Assembly (NCBI GenBank): GCA_030490835.1
Contig: CM059972.1
Coordinates: 31,413,452 to 31,477,451 of the forward strand
Source of the DNA: Annona cherimola
Lineage: Eukaryota > Streptophyta > Magnoliopsida > Magnoliales > Annonaceae
Length of the DNA stretch: 64,000 nt
Direction: 5' to 3'
The notes under the pieces were generated by a model. That model was not told the DNA's origin. It was given only the letters and a program-made list of their open reading frames with translations, and did not search any database. Below are positions 52,601 through 64,000 of the stretch, piece by piece. Position numbers and translations under genes: made by a program. How positions within the stretch are numbered: the stretch's first letter is position 1; each line of letters begins with the position of its first letter.

Positions 52601-55600
52601 ATTTTGTATTGCCCTGTTTGCACTAATGGAGGACCCAACAAATAATACATTATTGTTTCTTTATATTCATGTAGGTTTTCTTTTAACGTTCTACGAGGAT
52701 ATTGACTACTGAAATCAAAATTAAGTCTTGAAAAAAATGACAAGGATTAATTTTTTATGAGAGTTCAGTGGTGGTTTTGTTGCACAGGGTGAGAAAGAAT
52801 GTGCCTACTACGTGAAAACAGGGCAGTGCAAGTTTGGTTCAACATGTAAATTTCATCATCCACAACCAGCTGGCATTTCATTGCCAGCATCTGCACCCAC
52901 GTTTTATCCTGCGGTGCAATCTCCTTCAGTTCCTCCACCTCAATATGGTATGGCGAGTTGGCCGGTTGCCAGGCCACCGGTTGTACCCAATTCATACGTG
53001 CAGGGGCCTTATGGGCCTGTATTGATCTCTTCAGGAGTTGTTCAAGTTCCAGCTTGGAGCCCATATACGGTGGGTACAATCTTTTGACAGAGGAATCTCT
53101 CTCTCTCTCTCTCCCTTTTTCTTATTCTCTATTTCATCTGCAACAGCCACTTGTCAGTCCAATAGCATCTCCAGGCACACAGCCTTCTGCTGGAACAAGC
53201 TCATTGTATTCATCAACACATCAGTTGTCTCCATCTGCCCCTGCTTATGTTGGACCATTTTCTTCCTCTTTCACTGCTGGTCCATCTAGCAGTTCTCAGA
53301 AAGAGCACAGGTTTCCACAAAGACCTGGTCTGCCTGAATGCCAATTTTACATGAAAACTGGAGATTGTAAATATGGTTCCTCTTGTAGATACCATCATCC
53401 GGTGGAGGGAAGTTTGCCCCAAAATACGTGTGCTGTCAGCCCCATCGGCCTCCCTCTACGTCCAGTATGTATCTTGTAACATTTTGGCTGCTTTAAACTA
53501 TCCATGTCTATTTCATAGCAGCTTCATTTTATGATTCAAAGTTCAACTATCTGATGGGGTTTACATATCTTCTAGAAACCAACTGAATCAAAATGTATCT
53601 GCTTTGCAGTTCCTATGGCATCTATTTTCACTGAAAAACCTAATACTCACCCGAAGGGGAAGATTTTGAGAGGTTTTATTTATTATAGAATTCCGGTCTA
53701 GTTGCATTTTATTACAAAATTGTGATTTTTTTATAAAAAAAACCTTGCCCGAATCATTCTCTTTTCTCGTCAAACTCCGGCAAAATTAAAACATGAATTG
53801 ATTATATTGGTAATTCTTGCAAAACATTCTAATCATTGAAAATCATGAAAAAAAAACTCTTAGGGGAAAAAAGCTTGTAATGAGTAACAACTAGTACTCC
53901 ACAAATCATCTAAATATTAGAAGTTAAGACTCTGGTTTTCAGAAAAGGAAAAAAGAAAAAAAGAAAAAAAAAAAACAAAAGACTGAAGATTCATTTGATA
54001 TGATGTAAAAAAGCAGGGGAAAATTTTAAAAGAAATGAGAGAGTGATGTGATATGAGAGCCTCGATTTAGTGCTCTCGTGAGCATTGAGCTTCAATGCTC
54101 ACATGAAATAATGCATATTTTTTTCATTCTGTAAATTCAAAAAATAAAAACATAAGAATGTAAAAACTGCATATAGAAAAAGTTTTTGCTTGGGCCTGCA
54201 TGTGAATGCTCCCCAATGCCTGCACCACCACCCACCCCCCCAAACGAAAAAACACCCACCACAAAAAAAAAGGCTCATGTGAGTGCAAGCATTGAAGCTC
54301 AATGCTTTTGTCAGCACTGGATTGGGGCTTGTGATATGATAGGGTAAATGGTTATGAATAAGATAATAAACGTAAAATAGATAGGGTAGTTGTATGGAAA
54401 GATGTGAAAAATGATTGGAATGTAGAGGTAATAATAAAAAAAGTAGGGTAGTTAAGTCTTAATATTTCAAATCATATTAAAAGGTGTAGGAGAGTGAGAA
54501 ATGTATATTTTATACCTTTCACCAAACAGACACCAGATATTCATGAGCGGTCAATTGTCAACAATGTAGGCTGCTTTCAAGCTCCTAAAACCTTCTGTAA
54601 TTTTGGACCACTTTGTCTACAAATTCTGACCTTGATTTTAGTGTTTCTCTCAGTGAGGAGTCCTAAGTAATGTGCTTCTTCTCTCTCTCTCTCTCTGCGA
54701 TTTGGCCATGCCCATAACTTGGTGCAATGCACGTGGTAGTCATCTTGGAGTCATGATTGGATCCTCACTTGAATATGGAGAGATCTCCTTTTATGCTTTT
54801 ATATTCATGTATTCAGATGAATGATTATAGTAGGGATTTTGTTTTGTTTTGTTTTCTTCCCTCCCTAGCAAAGCAGTTATTGTTTGATGCTCTATTGTTT
54901 TGCATTCTCATGCTCCTCCATGTTTGAATATGTGCAATAGTATTCACATGAATGGTAATAGCAGGATTTCAACTTTTTTCTCCCTCTTAGCATTTAGCCA
55001 GTTATTATCTCATGCTTTGCTGTTTTTTATTCTCATTTTGTGTTGAGGCACTTGTAATTGCATGAAATACTTCTACAAAGCAATTCACTAGAAATACTTC
55101 CAAGGACTCAACTCGTGGATTAATTGCTAGGAATAAAAAAACTGGTCATCTATCCAATGTTAACATTGATCTTTCACAAAAAAAATAAAAAAAATAAAAA
55201 AAATAAAAACACCACTGAAATATGCATCGACTGTGGTTGTTGAGACTAAGGAGCCAGTACTAGGAATTAAGGATGAGATTGGCTGAGGTAATCTCAGTCT
55301 TATAGAAAGGTGAAAATATAAAAAAATGTGTAGTGATGGAATTCGATTCCAGGTTCTCATTTTCGAGGGTTCTTGGCTTCGCCTCAGGGATAAAATATCA
55401 ATGATACAATGAAAAACTTGATGTGATTAGAATCTTGTCTGTATCAATGCTGCCAGATAACATGTGATATGATCTAGTGTGGAAGTTTACTTATTTAAAT
55501 CTGGGCATTTACATGTGTTCCAAGCTGTTAATTCTGACTGTCGTATGAACTTGTACTTCAGGGGAGTGCAGGTGTCGCAATATAAAAGTTTGGAAATCTT

Positions 55601-56443
55601 GTTCATATCAAACAATCATTTCATGTGAGTTGTGGGAGACAATTTGGCTGTCATGGTTGCCATTGCTATGTATACATGTGTCCAGAACTGGCAAATATTA
55701 TCTCTACCCTCCTTTCCATGTCATTAGACTTTTTAGCCCTTAAAAACTCCACATCCTAGCAATATTTTTATTGGGGTCCTCATCGTGAACCATTTTGCAA
55801 TTCCTTAGCCTATGCCTTATAGAATAGCATAGCTAAACTTATCCATATCCTTAGTTGAGACCTACAACCGATGAAATGATGGTAGTACATCATTCTTCAA
55901 ATTGGATTGACTACAACATTTGTATCCATATCCATATCAATCCTTTTACTAGTGGCTCAATGCTATTAAAGAAGAAATGATGTATATTATTTAGTAGGCA
56001 TTTGTTGTGTTTATGTCTCCCTTTTTCAAATTTGGCATATTGTGAGTTTTTTAATGCTGATTCTTCAAAACATAACTTTATCATTTTCAGTCCTTGCTAC
56101 TTGTCTGTTGTGTATATAACTTTCATTACTTACCATTACAATTTATTGATAGGGGGCTCCAGTTTGTACTTTCTACGTGCAACATGGGATTTGTAGGTTT
56201 GGATTAACTTGCAAATTTGACCACCCAATGGGATTATTGAGTTACAATGCGTCCCCATCTTCTCTTGCTGATATGCCGGTCATTCCATATCCAGTCGAAT
56301 CATCATTGGCAACACTGACTTCATCCTCATCAATGGAGTTACAACCATCATCAGTTCCCCAGTCTCGGGTCCAAGTCTCTACTCAGAATCCAGCTACATT
56401 AAGTGGCAGCCATAATACAGGTCATGGCAGCATGAGTTCCTAG
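49615..56443 (+). CDS. Five-finger CCCH zinc finger protein, plant ZFN family (7 coding exons)
   Basis: Probable nucleic-acid-binding protein of the plant ZFN-like CCCH family. Exons: 49615-49705, 49809-49957, 50744-50806, 52216-52335, 52788-53069, 53147-53464, 56153-56443. They total 1314 bp, 437 residues. Five fingers, all CX8CX5CX3H, begin at [40 protein letters not shown] and [10 protein letters not shown]. Fingers 1-3 are clustered. A Pro/Ser-rich spacer separates them from fingers 4 and 5. Finger 2 is split by intron 3 just after its first cysteine. The start MKPYGQEPP is the first ATG in frame with finger 1, and ESMWQLGL, typical before finger 1, follows it. The C-terminus is Ser-rich. 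The family is described as RNA- or DNA-binding and nuclear or cytoplasmic; I cannot say which applies here. Intron 6 (2.7 kb) holds nested MITEs. No key residue is missing. Confidence 0.93.
50045..50480. repeat. Local duplications in CCCH intron 2
   Basis: A ~100-bp segment at 50045-50145 recurs at about 50281-50383 (TCATAAAGTTxGAATCTTTTT, TTAGAAAGxGTTAGC). It is followed by a 32-bp minisatellite, 2.6 copies, at 50391-50480 (GGCAGACGTTGGCAGGCATT type). Confidence 0.75.
53988..54531. mobile_element. Tourist-like MITE, interrupted
   Basis: Flanking parts share words with the 22441-22775 copy (GTGAAAAATGATTGGAAT, TAGAGGTAATAAT, TTTCAAATCATATTAAAAGG). The right end is CACCAAACAGACACC. The left border is unclear. 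Confidence 0.45.
54057..54329. mobile_element. Mutator-like MITE with 10-bp target duplication
   Basis: Inverted repeats GAGCCTCGATTTAGTGCT (left) and AGCACTGGATTGGGGCT (right) continue into AGCATTGAGCTTCAATGCT on both sides. Perfect 10-bp duplication TGTGATATGA at 54047-54056 and 54330-54339. 273 bp, no coding capacity. Confidence 0.78.
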
Positions 56444-58017
56444 TTCCAGCTTAGGAGTACCTGAATTATTTTGAAGCATTTCTCTACATGAACCTGCCTT
56501 GGGTCAGTCGTGGTTGTTGTTGCTCTATACTACCTGGAACTTCAATACAACCATCAATTAGTCATGTATTTCTTCTTAGGTTAATAAGTCCATATTCATT
56601 CTTCAAGGTCACTTTACCCAACCTTTGGTCCAATTTCCCATGTATCCATATAATCTCTAGACAAATAAGCTATCCATCCTCCTTGAAAGGCATGGTGATA
56701 TTGCTGGCTTTTGCGTTCCTGAAATAAGCTGTCAAGGAGAGCTTTTACTTTCCCAAGGCAAAAAATTCCGATCCTTGCTTAAAGCTCCAAAGCCAATTTA
56801 CTGAATGCTCTTACATTACAGTTTTCAAGGTTAAGAAGGGCAAGGTTTGCTCTAGTCATCCATTTTTTTTGTTCTCTCTTTTCTCTTTTCATCTTTCTAT
56901 TCCCTGTAATTTGATTCCTGACCATGCCTTCTATCTCTTCTTTCTTTCCTTTTGAATGTACTTCGGATATTAGGCGTTCTAAGCCTCATTTGCTCCAATT
57001 GAAAAGGGTTGGAAATTTTTTCCCTTTTGGCCCAAAAATGTATTACAGGCAGACAGGAGTAGAAACTTAAAGGGGCTGTCGCCCCTGGGATGAGTGAATT
57101 TTTCGCTACAAGAGTAGACTGAATCAAGTCCATTGATAATTCTGTTACTGGTTTGCTTGTTTCCTTCTGCATTGGAGCCATATGTTACCTTAGATAAATT
57201 ACTTTGTATTTGTTTATTCATATGTTTGTTTAATTGGGTGTGCACCCCAATGGCTTCTGGTTAACATGCCGAGCTGATTGATTCTGCATTCATTCCTTGT
57301 CAAGTTGGCATAAAAGTCTAAGCCGATTTCTTCTCTCGATTCGCAAGTCGTTAGTACTAGCAAGTTGCTGAGTGCTTGTACATGCATTAGACAGGCACGC
57401 GAGCAAAGCACAGTATGATTTGTGGGAGTTCTACGAGTGGAGTGGGTATATGTGGCAACCGTTGGTACGATGACCTTGTTAACGACTAAGCTTTCTCTTA
57501 AATGGAAATGGATGGAAATGGTGTGCGTGTTTTGTCAATTTCTTGCCGATCAGAATTTGACTCTCGAAAGGAGTCCCAAGAGAAGTACAATATTTGGTGT
57601 TTTTAGACTTCGCAGATTCTCAGTACAAATGATGTTAAATTAAATTTCTAAAATGTAATTGAAAAATGCAATAAAATGCTCCCAACATATAATTTTTGTA
57701 TTCTTTTATGATATCGAAAAATAAAATTAAAATAAAATGTTAAGTAATATTTCAGAAATATATATATTTGCTGATTTCCTTGTATTTTTCAAGACATCAG
57801 AAGATTAAAATCTAATGTCATTTACTAGAGAGGGTCCATGAATTTAATTTCGTGGATTCGGTTAAGGAGCGAAGAAATAATTTTTGAGGTAAAGATGTTG
57901 CCGATGTTTTAAAATATGATTTACGTGTATCCTTTTTCTCCCCTTCTGTAAACATGCCTTCACGTTGCAGCCTGCAAACGTGCCAAGGACGTTGTTCGCA
58001 ATCAACAGTCAAAGGCC
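56444..58017. other. CCCH gene 3' UTR and spacer
   Basis: The first several hundred bases probably include the 3' UTR. The remainder shows no recognisable gene. Short ORFs at 56488-57643 lack family features. Confidence 0.4.
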
Positions 58018-58034
58018 TTGGCCTTATTTATTTT

Positions 58035-61000
58035 TTTTTCGATTTTTTTTTTTCATCCATACCCCTTCCTAGCTATCCTCAGCTTGAAGATGGATAGGCT
58101 GGGGTATGGAGAAAAAAGGAAATCAGATTAAATGAAAAGAGTACATACAAAGAGAACCCACAATGCAAGTAAAAGGAACCTCTTCCCAAAATTGCCCCTC
58201 AAATTGGGTTGCCAAATTGTGTGCCGCTTGGTTGACGGATTTGAACATATGAGAGAAAGATAGCAACTTGAACTAACCTTTACAATCATTAATCCGAGTA
58301 ACCAAATGGTGGATGTTAGAAACAGTGTTGTCACTACCCGTTAACCAGCTGATGAGCACTTTAAAGTTACTTTCGACTTCAGATTTTCGTATCTCCAAGT
58401 CCATGAGCCACTTCAGTCTCAAAAGGAGAGCATTAGTTTCCATCTATTGGGGTGTGTATATATACTTGGAATCATTCAACTTTTAGTTGTCAGGAAAGTG
58501 CCTTTTGTATATCTAATGACTCCGCCAAAACCCACTCTCGTGAGGTTGAGATTGTAAGCAGCGTTGACATTTAGTTTAACCCTTCCTTCTGCCGGACATA
58601 TCCACCTAGAGGGGCTGTTGTTGAGTTAGGTTTGCCGAGCGGAATTGGTGGAGAAAGTTTTGAGACCATGCATTGATGTCCTTGAGATCAGGTTGAAGTC
58701 TCTTCGCTACCAGTTTGTTCTTGCAATATCAAATTCTCTAGCAAAGGGTTATGTAAAAAAAAAGAGGGAAAGTGTCTTCTTGAGATGAGAGGCAAGACAC
58801 TAGTGTTCCTGCATATGGCGCACCGAGTGTGTAGAGATTGTGTGGAAATATGGCATATGAAAGATATCTTGGACACATTGACATTCCCAGAATAAGTGAA
58901 GGACTTCTTTAGAGCCTGATCGCATGCGCCCGGGAGCATGCAGCGCTGCATGCTTCAGGGCTGCATGCTCCCGGGCACATACACCTATTTTTTTTTTTTT
59001 TTTTCTAATTTTTTTTACAATATTGTTAATCTATATGTATTTAATATGTGTATAAATTTTTACCATTTTTGGAGTATTTTAGATATTTATTTTTGATTTT
59101 TGAAAATCAGTGGCATTTTAAATTACCTAAAATGCCACTGATTTTCAAAAATAAAAAATAAATATCTAAAATACTCCAAAAATAGTAAAAATTTATAAAG
59201 ATGTTAAATACACTTATATTAACAGTTTTATAAAAAAATTTGAAAAAAAATAAAAAAATGGGTGTATGCACCCGGGAGCATGCAGCGCTGCATGCTCCCG
59301 GATGCATGCGATCGGGATCCGACTTCTTCCATATTTTGTTTGCAGAAGGGACATTTAGGGTCGACTTGGATTCCTTTGCAAATAAGATTTACTCTTGTTG
59401 GAAGAGAATTCTATAGTAAATATCATCCAAACAGTTGGACTTTCTTAGGCACTTTGGCTTTCCAAATGGCCCGATTGGTTGATAGTCAGGCATAGTTTCC
59501 TCAGTAGAGTGGGCTAACCGATATGAAGATTTTCACATAAAGCACCCATTAGGCTCAAGATCTCAAAATATGTGGTCTCTTCTTCTTGGCTTGCATGGGG
59601 GACATGTCTTATTTGCTCCCATCCTGAAGGGCCAGCTACTTTGAGAATGTTTTCAACCTACCATTCTCCAGTTTGTTCATCAAAGAAGTGACTTACTTTG
59701 ACCTCGTCATCCACATTAGCAAGGAGGGGGCTAGCTTTAATGATGGGGCCTTTAGCCCTACTATTTTGGAAAAAATGAACATGGTTTCCTCGACCAACAT
59801 ACCATTTAGAGCCCCTGAGGATCAAAAGGCGAGTGGAGGCGATAATCCGCCAAAGATAAGAACTCTAAGAGGGGATGTTGCACTGCCACAAGTTTCCATG
59901 TGGGAAGTATTTGACTCTCAGTACCTTGTAGCAAAGGGAATCAATGTCTATAAAAGGCGTTAGGTCTTCTTTGCAATAAGGGCAAAGTTAAAAGCTGATA
60001 ACTCCCTCAATTCCAAACCGCTCCCAGCTTTGAATGCACACTTTTTTTCCAAGACACTTAGCACATTTTACTTTTTCTGTCTTTTTTTTTTTCCATCGAA
60101 ATTTTCTTACCATGGCATTCAGGATATTACATAATCGCTGGGCAAGAGAAATAAACTCATTGTGTAACTGGGAATGGCTTGGGCAACCGCTTTGATAAAA
60201 ATTTCTTTAGCGCCACAGGATATGTATTTATTATGCTAGCCTTGAATCTTTCGCCACACCCTTTCCATAATGCACTGGGAGACTGCTATTTTATTTTGGC
60301 CCATTCAGACAGATAGACCAAGGTAGGTTGTCATTTGTTGTCCTTGAGATCCTACCCATTGATGAATCTGTTGTCTTATTTGCGGCCTTGTGTTATTGTT
60401 GAAAAAGATGGATGTCCTGTCTATGTCGAATTGTTGTCCTAAGCTATCCCCATAACTGGTTAGTGTCTCCCGCATGTGGTGGATGTTCGCTTGTGTAGCT
60501 CTCATGAAAAGAAGAACATTGTCTCGAAAGAATAGGTGGGACGGGCATGGACCAGTTCTGCATATTTGATTCCTTGCATATGACTGTCAGCATAGACCTT
60601 GCAAATCATGGCAGAGAGACACTCGACACATAAGAGAAAAAGATAGGGGATAGCAGGTCTCCTTGTTTAAGGCCTTTGGTAGGAATGATTTCCTCAGTTG
60701 TATCATCATTAAAGCTCACTCCGTACGTGACACAAGTAAAACAACACCATATCTAATGGATCCATTTTTCATTAAAATTCACTGCTCGCATCATCTTGTG
60801 AAGATACTCCCATTTGACTCTATCATATGCTTTGGGCATGTTTAGCTTAAATCCCATTTCCTTTCTCTTGCCCTTCTTTTTCCTGTGTAGGCTGTGGACA
60901 ACTTCAGATACTAGAATCATGTTATCAGTTATCGAATGGTTTGGCACAAACGCGCTTTGTTGTTGGAATATGAGCCGGGGAAGATAACCTTTCAAGCGAT

Positions 61001-61975
61001 TTGCTAAAACCTTCATCTTGTAAATGACATTACAAAGGCTGATAGGACGATACTTAGATAGCTTCATTGCTCCTTTTGTTTTTGGTATAAGGACTATGGT
61101 TGTGTGATTTATCTCTTTAAGCATTGCAAATCGACTGTCAATCGATGGAGAATCAAGAAACTGTTTGCGGGCTAGATAGATGTCTTCTCCAACGATCTCC
61201 CCAACTTGCTACACAGGTAGCAAAATGTGGATAATTTTTCGTATTGAAACCACAGTCAGTTACGTTCTCGAGAGCCCAATTGAATGAAAATTCCCTACGA
61301 AGGGGCTTCCGCACATCCAGCTTCACTTGCATCCGAAGATTTGTGTTAGTCACTGTAATGGCACTATAGTTCACAAAAGATTGCCCAATTTGTTCCCCAA
61401 AAGCTGTCAAATAGAAACGGAATGTCCAGTATATGAATCCAGAAAGGGATGTGTATAGGGTCACCTCATTTGGGAACATAGGGGCTGTGAGATGACCACT
61501 TGCTGGTCAAAGAGCCAAGGTCTGCCTGCCATGAGTATTTTCTTATCTTCCTCTAGTTCAAACGAAATCATGTATACATTTACCCCCAGGTCAGCAAAAG
61601 AAAATTTTCCTTTTGTTGTCCACAACTTCCGCATGGTTGCTTTGAAGATATCTTGATTGTAGTCCCTGGATGCCCAAATCGTGCGTAAGAAAGACGGTTT
61701 TCCATTTGAATGTATTTGCTTGCGTGTTCTTGCTTCGAGTGCAAGGGTGCTTAGTTCCTCCTCTTTAGTTTTGTTGATGGATCCTCCATTGCAGCAAGAT
61801 GCTCGGTGTTCTTTTTCACTCGGGATAAAGCTGTCCTCCAATCAAAGAATCCTATCTGCACCCGGTCCCAACTCACGAGAATTCACTGGGTCCAGGAACA
61901 AAGGGGGACGATGGGTAGGATTTCTAATCGCCAGAGGGAAGATCCCGACAAGGTCATTTAACGGGGGACTTCAAT
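58035..61975 (-). pseudogene. LINE with 17-bp target duplication, internally deleted
   Basis: Minus strand. Flanked by TTGGCCTTATTTATTTT at 58018-58034 and 61976-61992. In order on the minus strand: a DUF4283-type ORF start (MEDSFIPSEK, 61841) with the KPLRREFSFNWALENV segment, then an RT start (LIPKTKGAMKLSKYRPISL, 61090), then RT remnants, then zf-RVT (PKCPFCKQNMEEV near 59340), then an RNase H tail (near 58230). The zinc-knuckle tail and the endonuclease are absent between 61150 and 61124, and the RT F/YxDD box is damaged near 60520. Stops and shifts abound. The foldback at 58910-59320 is nested in it. Confidence 0.85.
58910..59320. mobile_element. Foldback element with GC-rich palindromic tips, inside the LINE
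   Basis: 411 bp, symmetrical around 59115. Both tips contain the GCATGCAGCGCTGCATGC palindrome (the left tip with extra repeats) next to CCCGGG-like words. AT-rich complementary arms (TTTTGAAAATCAGTGGCATT) form the stem. Flanked by GACTTCTT at 58902-58909 and 59321-59328 (8 bp). Removing it plus one repeat copy puts the LINE zf-RVT segment back in one frame, which supports the borders. Confidence 0.82.
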
Positions 61976-61992
61976 TTGGCCTTATTTATTTT

Positions 61993-64000
61993 AAAACTTA
62001 CTGAATAATTACTGGCCGTCTGTCACAGGCATCGATCAGTTGGCCTTCCATACGCATTCTTTTTAATCGGTTTAATAAAGACAATCAACGGTTCTGATGG
62101 CATTTTACAAACCCAAGAGTACGTCGCAACAGATGGAATAAGTCCCCTTCCCGCGCAATAGAACTGAAGTCGCAGATCTTTCAAGAAGCGTTAGCTCTCC
62201 ATCATCTCTATTCGAATACATTAACGTGTGGATTGTCATGGATTGAAAATTCATTCAGGTTTGGTCTTGTTGATGGAATGCATGGATATATAATGAAGAG
62301 ATTTCATTATCGACTAAGTCTCAGGTTTTCGCTATTATCGGCTGTTTCAAGTCACGAGGATTGAAAATTGAAATTGAAATTGAATAGGACAAATAGTTTT
62401 ATTGACATGTTGGTGCTGGTTCTATTTCAAAATAGCTAACTAGGTTAGAAAGCATATTCCTACACGTATACCAGGAACCCTACAAGCCACTTAATGGCGT
62501 GAGACTTGTACCCCAACACACTGTGATGCCCACTAATTGGAATGTCAGAAAGGATCAGATGAATCATAATAAAGGTTAGTTCAACTCCCCCCAAGTCTAT
62601 TAACAATCCATTATGCATCTTGCCCATCCTTCTCGGCTCCACGCAGATCCGCACATGATCTTGCCAGTACTGCACCAGGTTTGATTTCAACAAGTGAGTT
62701 CCTTGATCTGAAAATTCAGTCTGAAAGGGTCACCTGTTGTATATTTGTGTCATGCATCCCTGTTAAGGTGATCTTGGACCATATCATATCAAGGGTGTTT
62801 GCCCGAATATCTTAATGATGTTTGGTAAAAGAATATATATGTATAGATATGATAATATTCAAGTACAGTTAAACCGCGCCATAATTACGTGATGAACTCT
62901 TTAATAGGATGCATGGATTGTTATGCCTTCTTGTAACATTGTTTAGCTCTAGTCGCCTTCTGGGTAGGGGATGCCTGTGATGATCACTCACCCAGATGCC
63001 TAATTGAAAAATATGATTTTGGCCGAGGCCAGAGTTTCATGGTTGCTAGAGCTGCCCGATAGCCCCAGCAATTATATAGCTTCACGGATCATTGCCCACA
63101 TCCTTGATCCTACTCTAGCTAGAAATTGAAAGAACAGGAGACCTAAAATCAGTGAGATCGCCCTCTTTTTCGCTTCTTTTGTTCCCCCAACTAGCCTCTT
63201 TACATTAAGAATCTCACGCCCTTGTCATCCAAGTCTCTGATTTCTGTCTTCATCCTTCCCCTTCCCCTTGATTGAGTAATACACCATCTTTAGCTGGGTA
63301 TCACTGTGTCACTCTAGCTGTCCTTACAATCAATTACTCATGTCTCTCATCTTGTCTAGACTGCAAAATTGTAGGAGGATCTGCATGATTTTATTGCGTT
63401 TCATTGTTCAATCACACCAGTGTTTTGGGATGCTTAATGTTTTAAATTGTTGGTTAAAGTTTTTTCACTTGAACGATTACAGGTCATTCACATTGATGGA
63501 ATTCGGTCATCAAATTTATTTCTTTGGAAGGAAATTTGGCACTTGGAAATTCAATAGAAAGCCTGCATTACAGTTTTTTTAAATGATGCTTCAGACATTT
63601 GGTTTGATAGCCTTTAGATTTATTTATTATTATTATTTTTACCTCTACGTTGAAGTGTGCATGCATGTTGGACGTCTAGACATAGTGGAGATGGGCAGGG
63701 CGCGATGCAAGATCCAAGCAGGACAAGGAAATGCCAGTTTTAAACCAGAAACCTTCTGTATAAATGAAGCTACTTTACATGGAAAACTAACTTATTTTTG
63801 GACATCAAATATGGATAAATCGTTAACATTGAGATGTCAAAGTTGGAATAAAATACAAGGAAGGTCGCACCAAGCCAGTTTCGAAGTTTGGCTCATAGCT
63901 GATAATCCGTCCATCTGCACATTTCCTTGTTGAAGGGTTGCAGATAAAGAATTCAGGGATTATTCTCATGGCTGAAATCCAGAGCTAGTCAAATCATGCA
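61993..64000. other. Right-edge spacer, no gene recognised
   Basis: AT-rich sequence with short ORFs (for example 62460-62693 minus and 63583-63933 plus) that show no family motif. Possible part of a gene beyond the window cannot be excluded. Confidence 0.4.

Larger units (their letters stand above)
53465..56152 (+). other. Intron 6 of the CCCH gene, with nested transposons
   Basis: 2.7-kb intron. It carries a Tourist-like element interrupted by a Mutator-like MITE (53988-54531), a (TC)n run at about 54679-54697 and an A-rich AAAATAA repeat at about 55178-55207. No coding exon is evident between exons 6 and 7. Confidence 0.6.

Noticed and set aside
63583..63933. 116-residue ORF at the right edge
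   Set aside because: No recognisable domain, and its start is an AT-rich low-complexity run.

Overview
This is a nuclear genomic window from a flowering plant. The evidence is three intact, intron-rich genes of plant type (GT-AG introns, small exons, plastid targeting on one product) in AT-rich DNA full of plant MITEs, hAT and Mutator-like non-autonomous elements, a tRNA-derived SINE and RNase H-bearing LINEs. I cannot assign the species. There are no bacterial operons, CRISPR arrays or rRNA genes, and I found no tRNA gene.

Layout. 1-3000 is a cluster of small transposons (Tourist-like MITEs, a palindromic foldback element, a SINE with 15-16-bp target duplications, a Mutator-like foldback). 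3000-6063 is upstream sequence and 5' leader. Gene 1, plus strand, 6064-16853, has 13 coding exons and encodes a 493-residue SnRK1 regulatory subunit of the SNF4/KIN-beta-gamma type (glycogen-binding domain followed by CBS repeats). Gene 2, minus strand, 33616 down to 19591, has 15 coding exons and encodes a 421-residue plastid class I release factor 1 (APG3 type). Genes 1 and 2 are convergent. 34-49 kb is a transposon graveyard with two hAT-type elements, Mutator-like and Tourist-like MITEs and a decayed plus-strand LINE. Gene 3, plus strand, 49615-56443, has 7 coding exons and encodes a 437-residue protein with five CCCH zinc fingers. 58-62 kb is a minus-strand LINE with a 17-bp target duplication, an internal deletion and a nested foldback element. 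62-64 kb shows nothing recognisable.

The three genes are unrelated in role: energy-stress kinase signalling, plastid translation termination, and RNA or DNA binding. For each, I built the exon model by eye from splice sites and known family sequence. In every case the exon lengths sum to a multiple of three and the reading frame stays open, so I regard all three as functional.

The most notable content is the set of non-autonomous transposons with exact ends. Four elements share a TAGGGGTG terminus, and three of them have perfect 8-bp target duplications. A 1242-bp hAT-type element with a GC-rich cargo sits inside an intron of the release-factor gene. A foldback element with GC-rich palindromic tips lies in the LINE, and removing it with one 8-bp repeat restores the LINE frame. 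I see no convincing evidence of a wholly new biological system.
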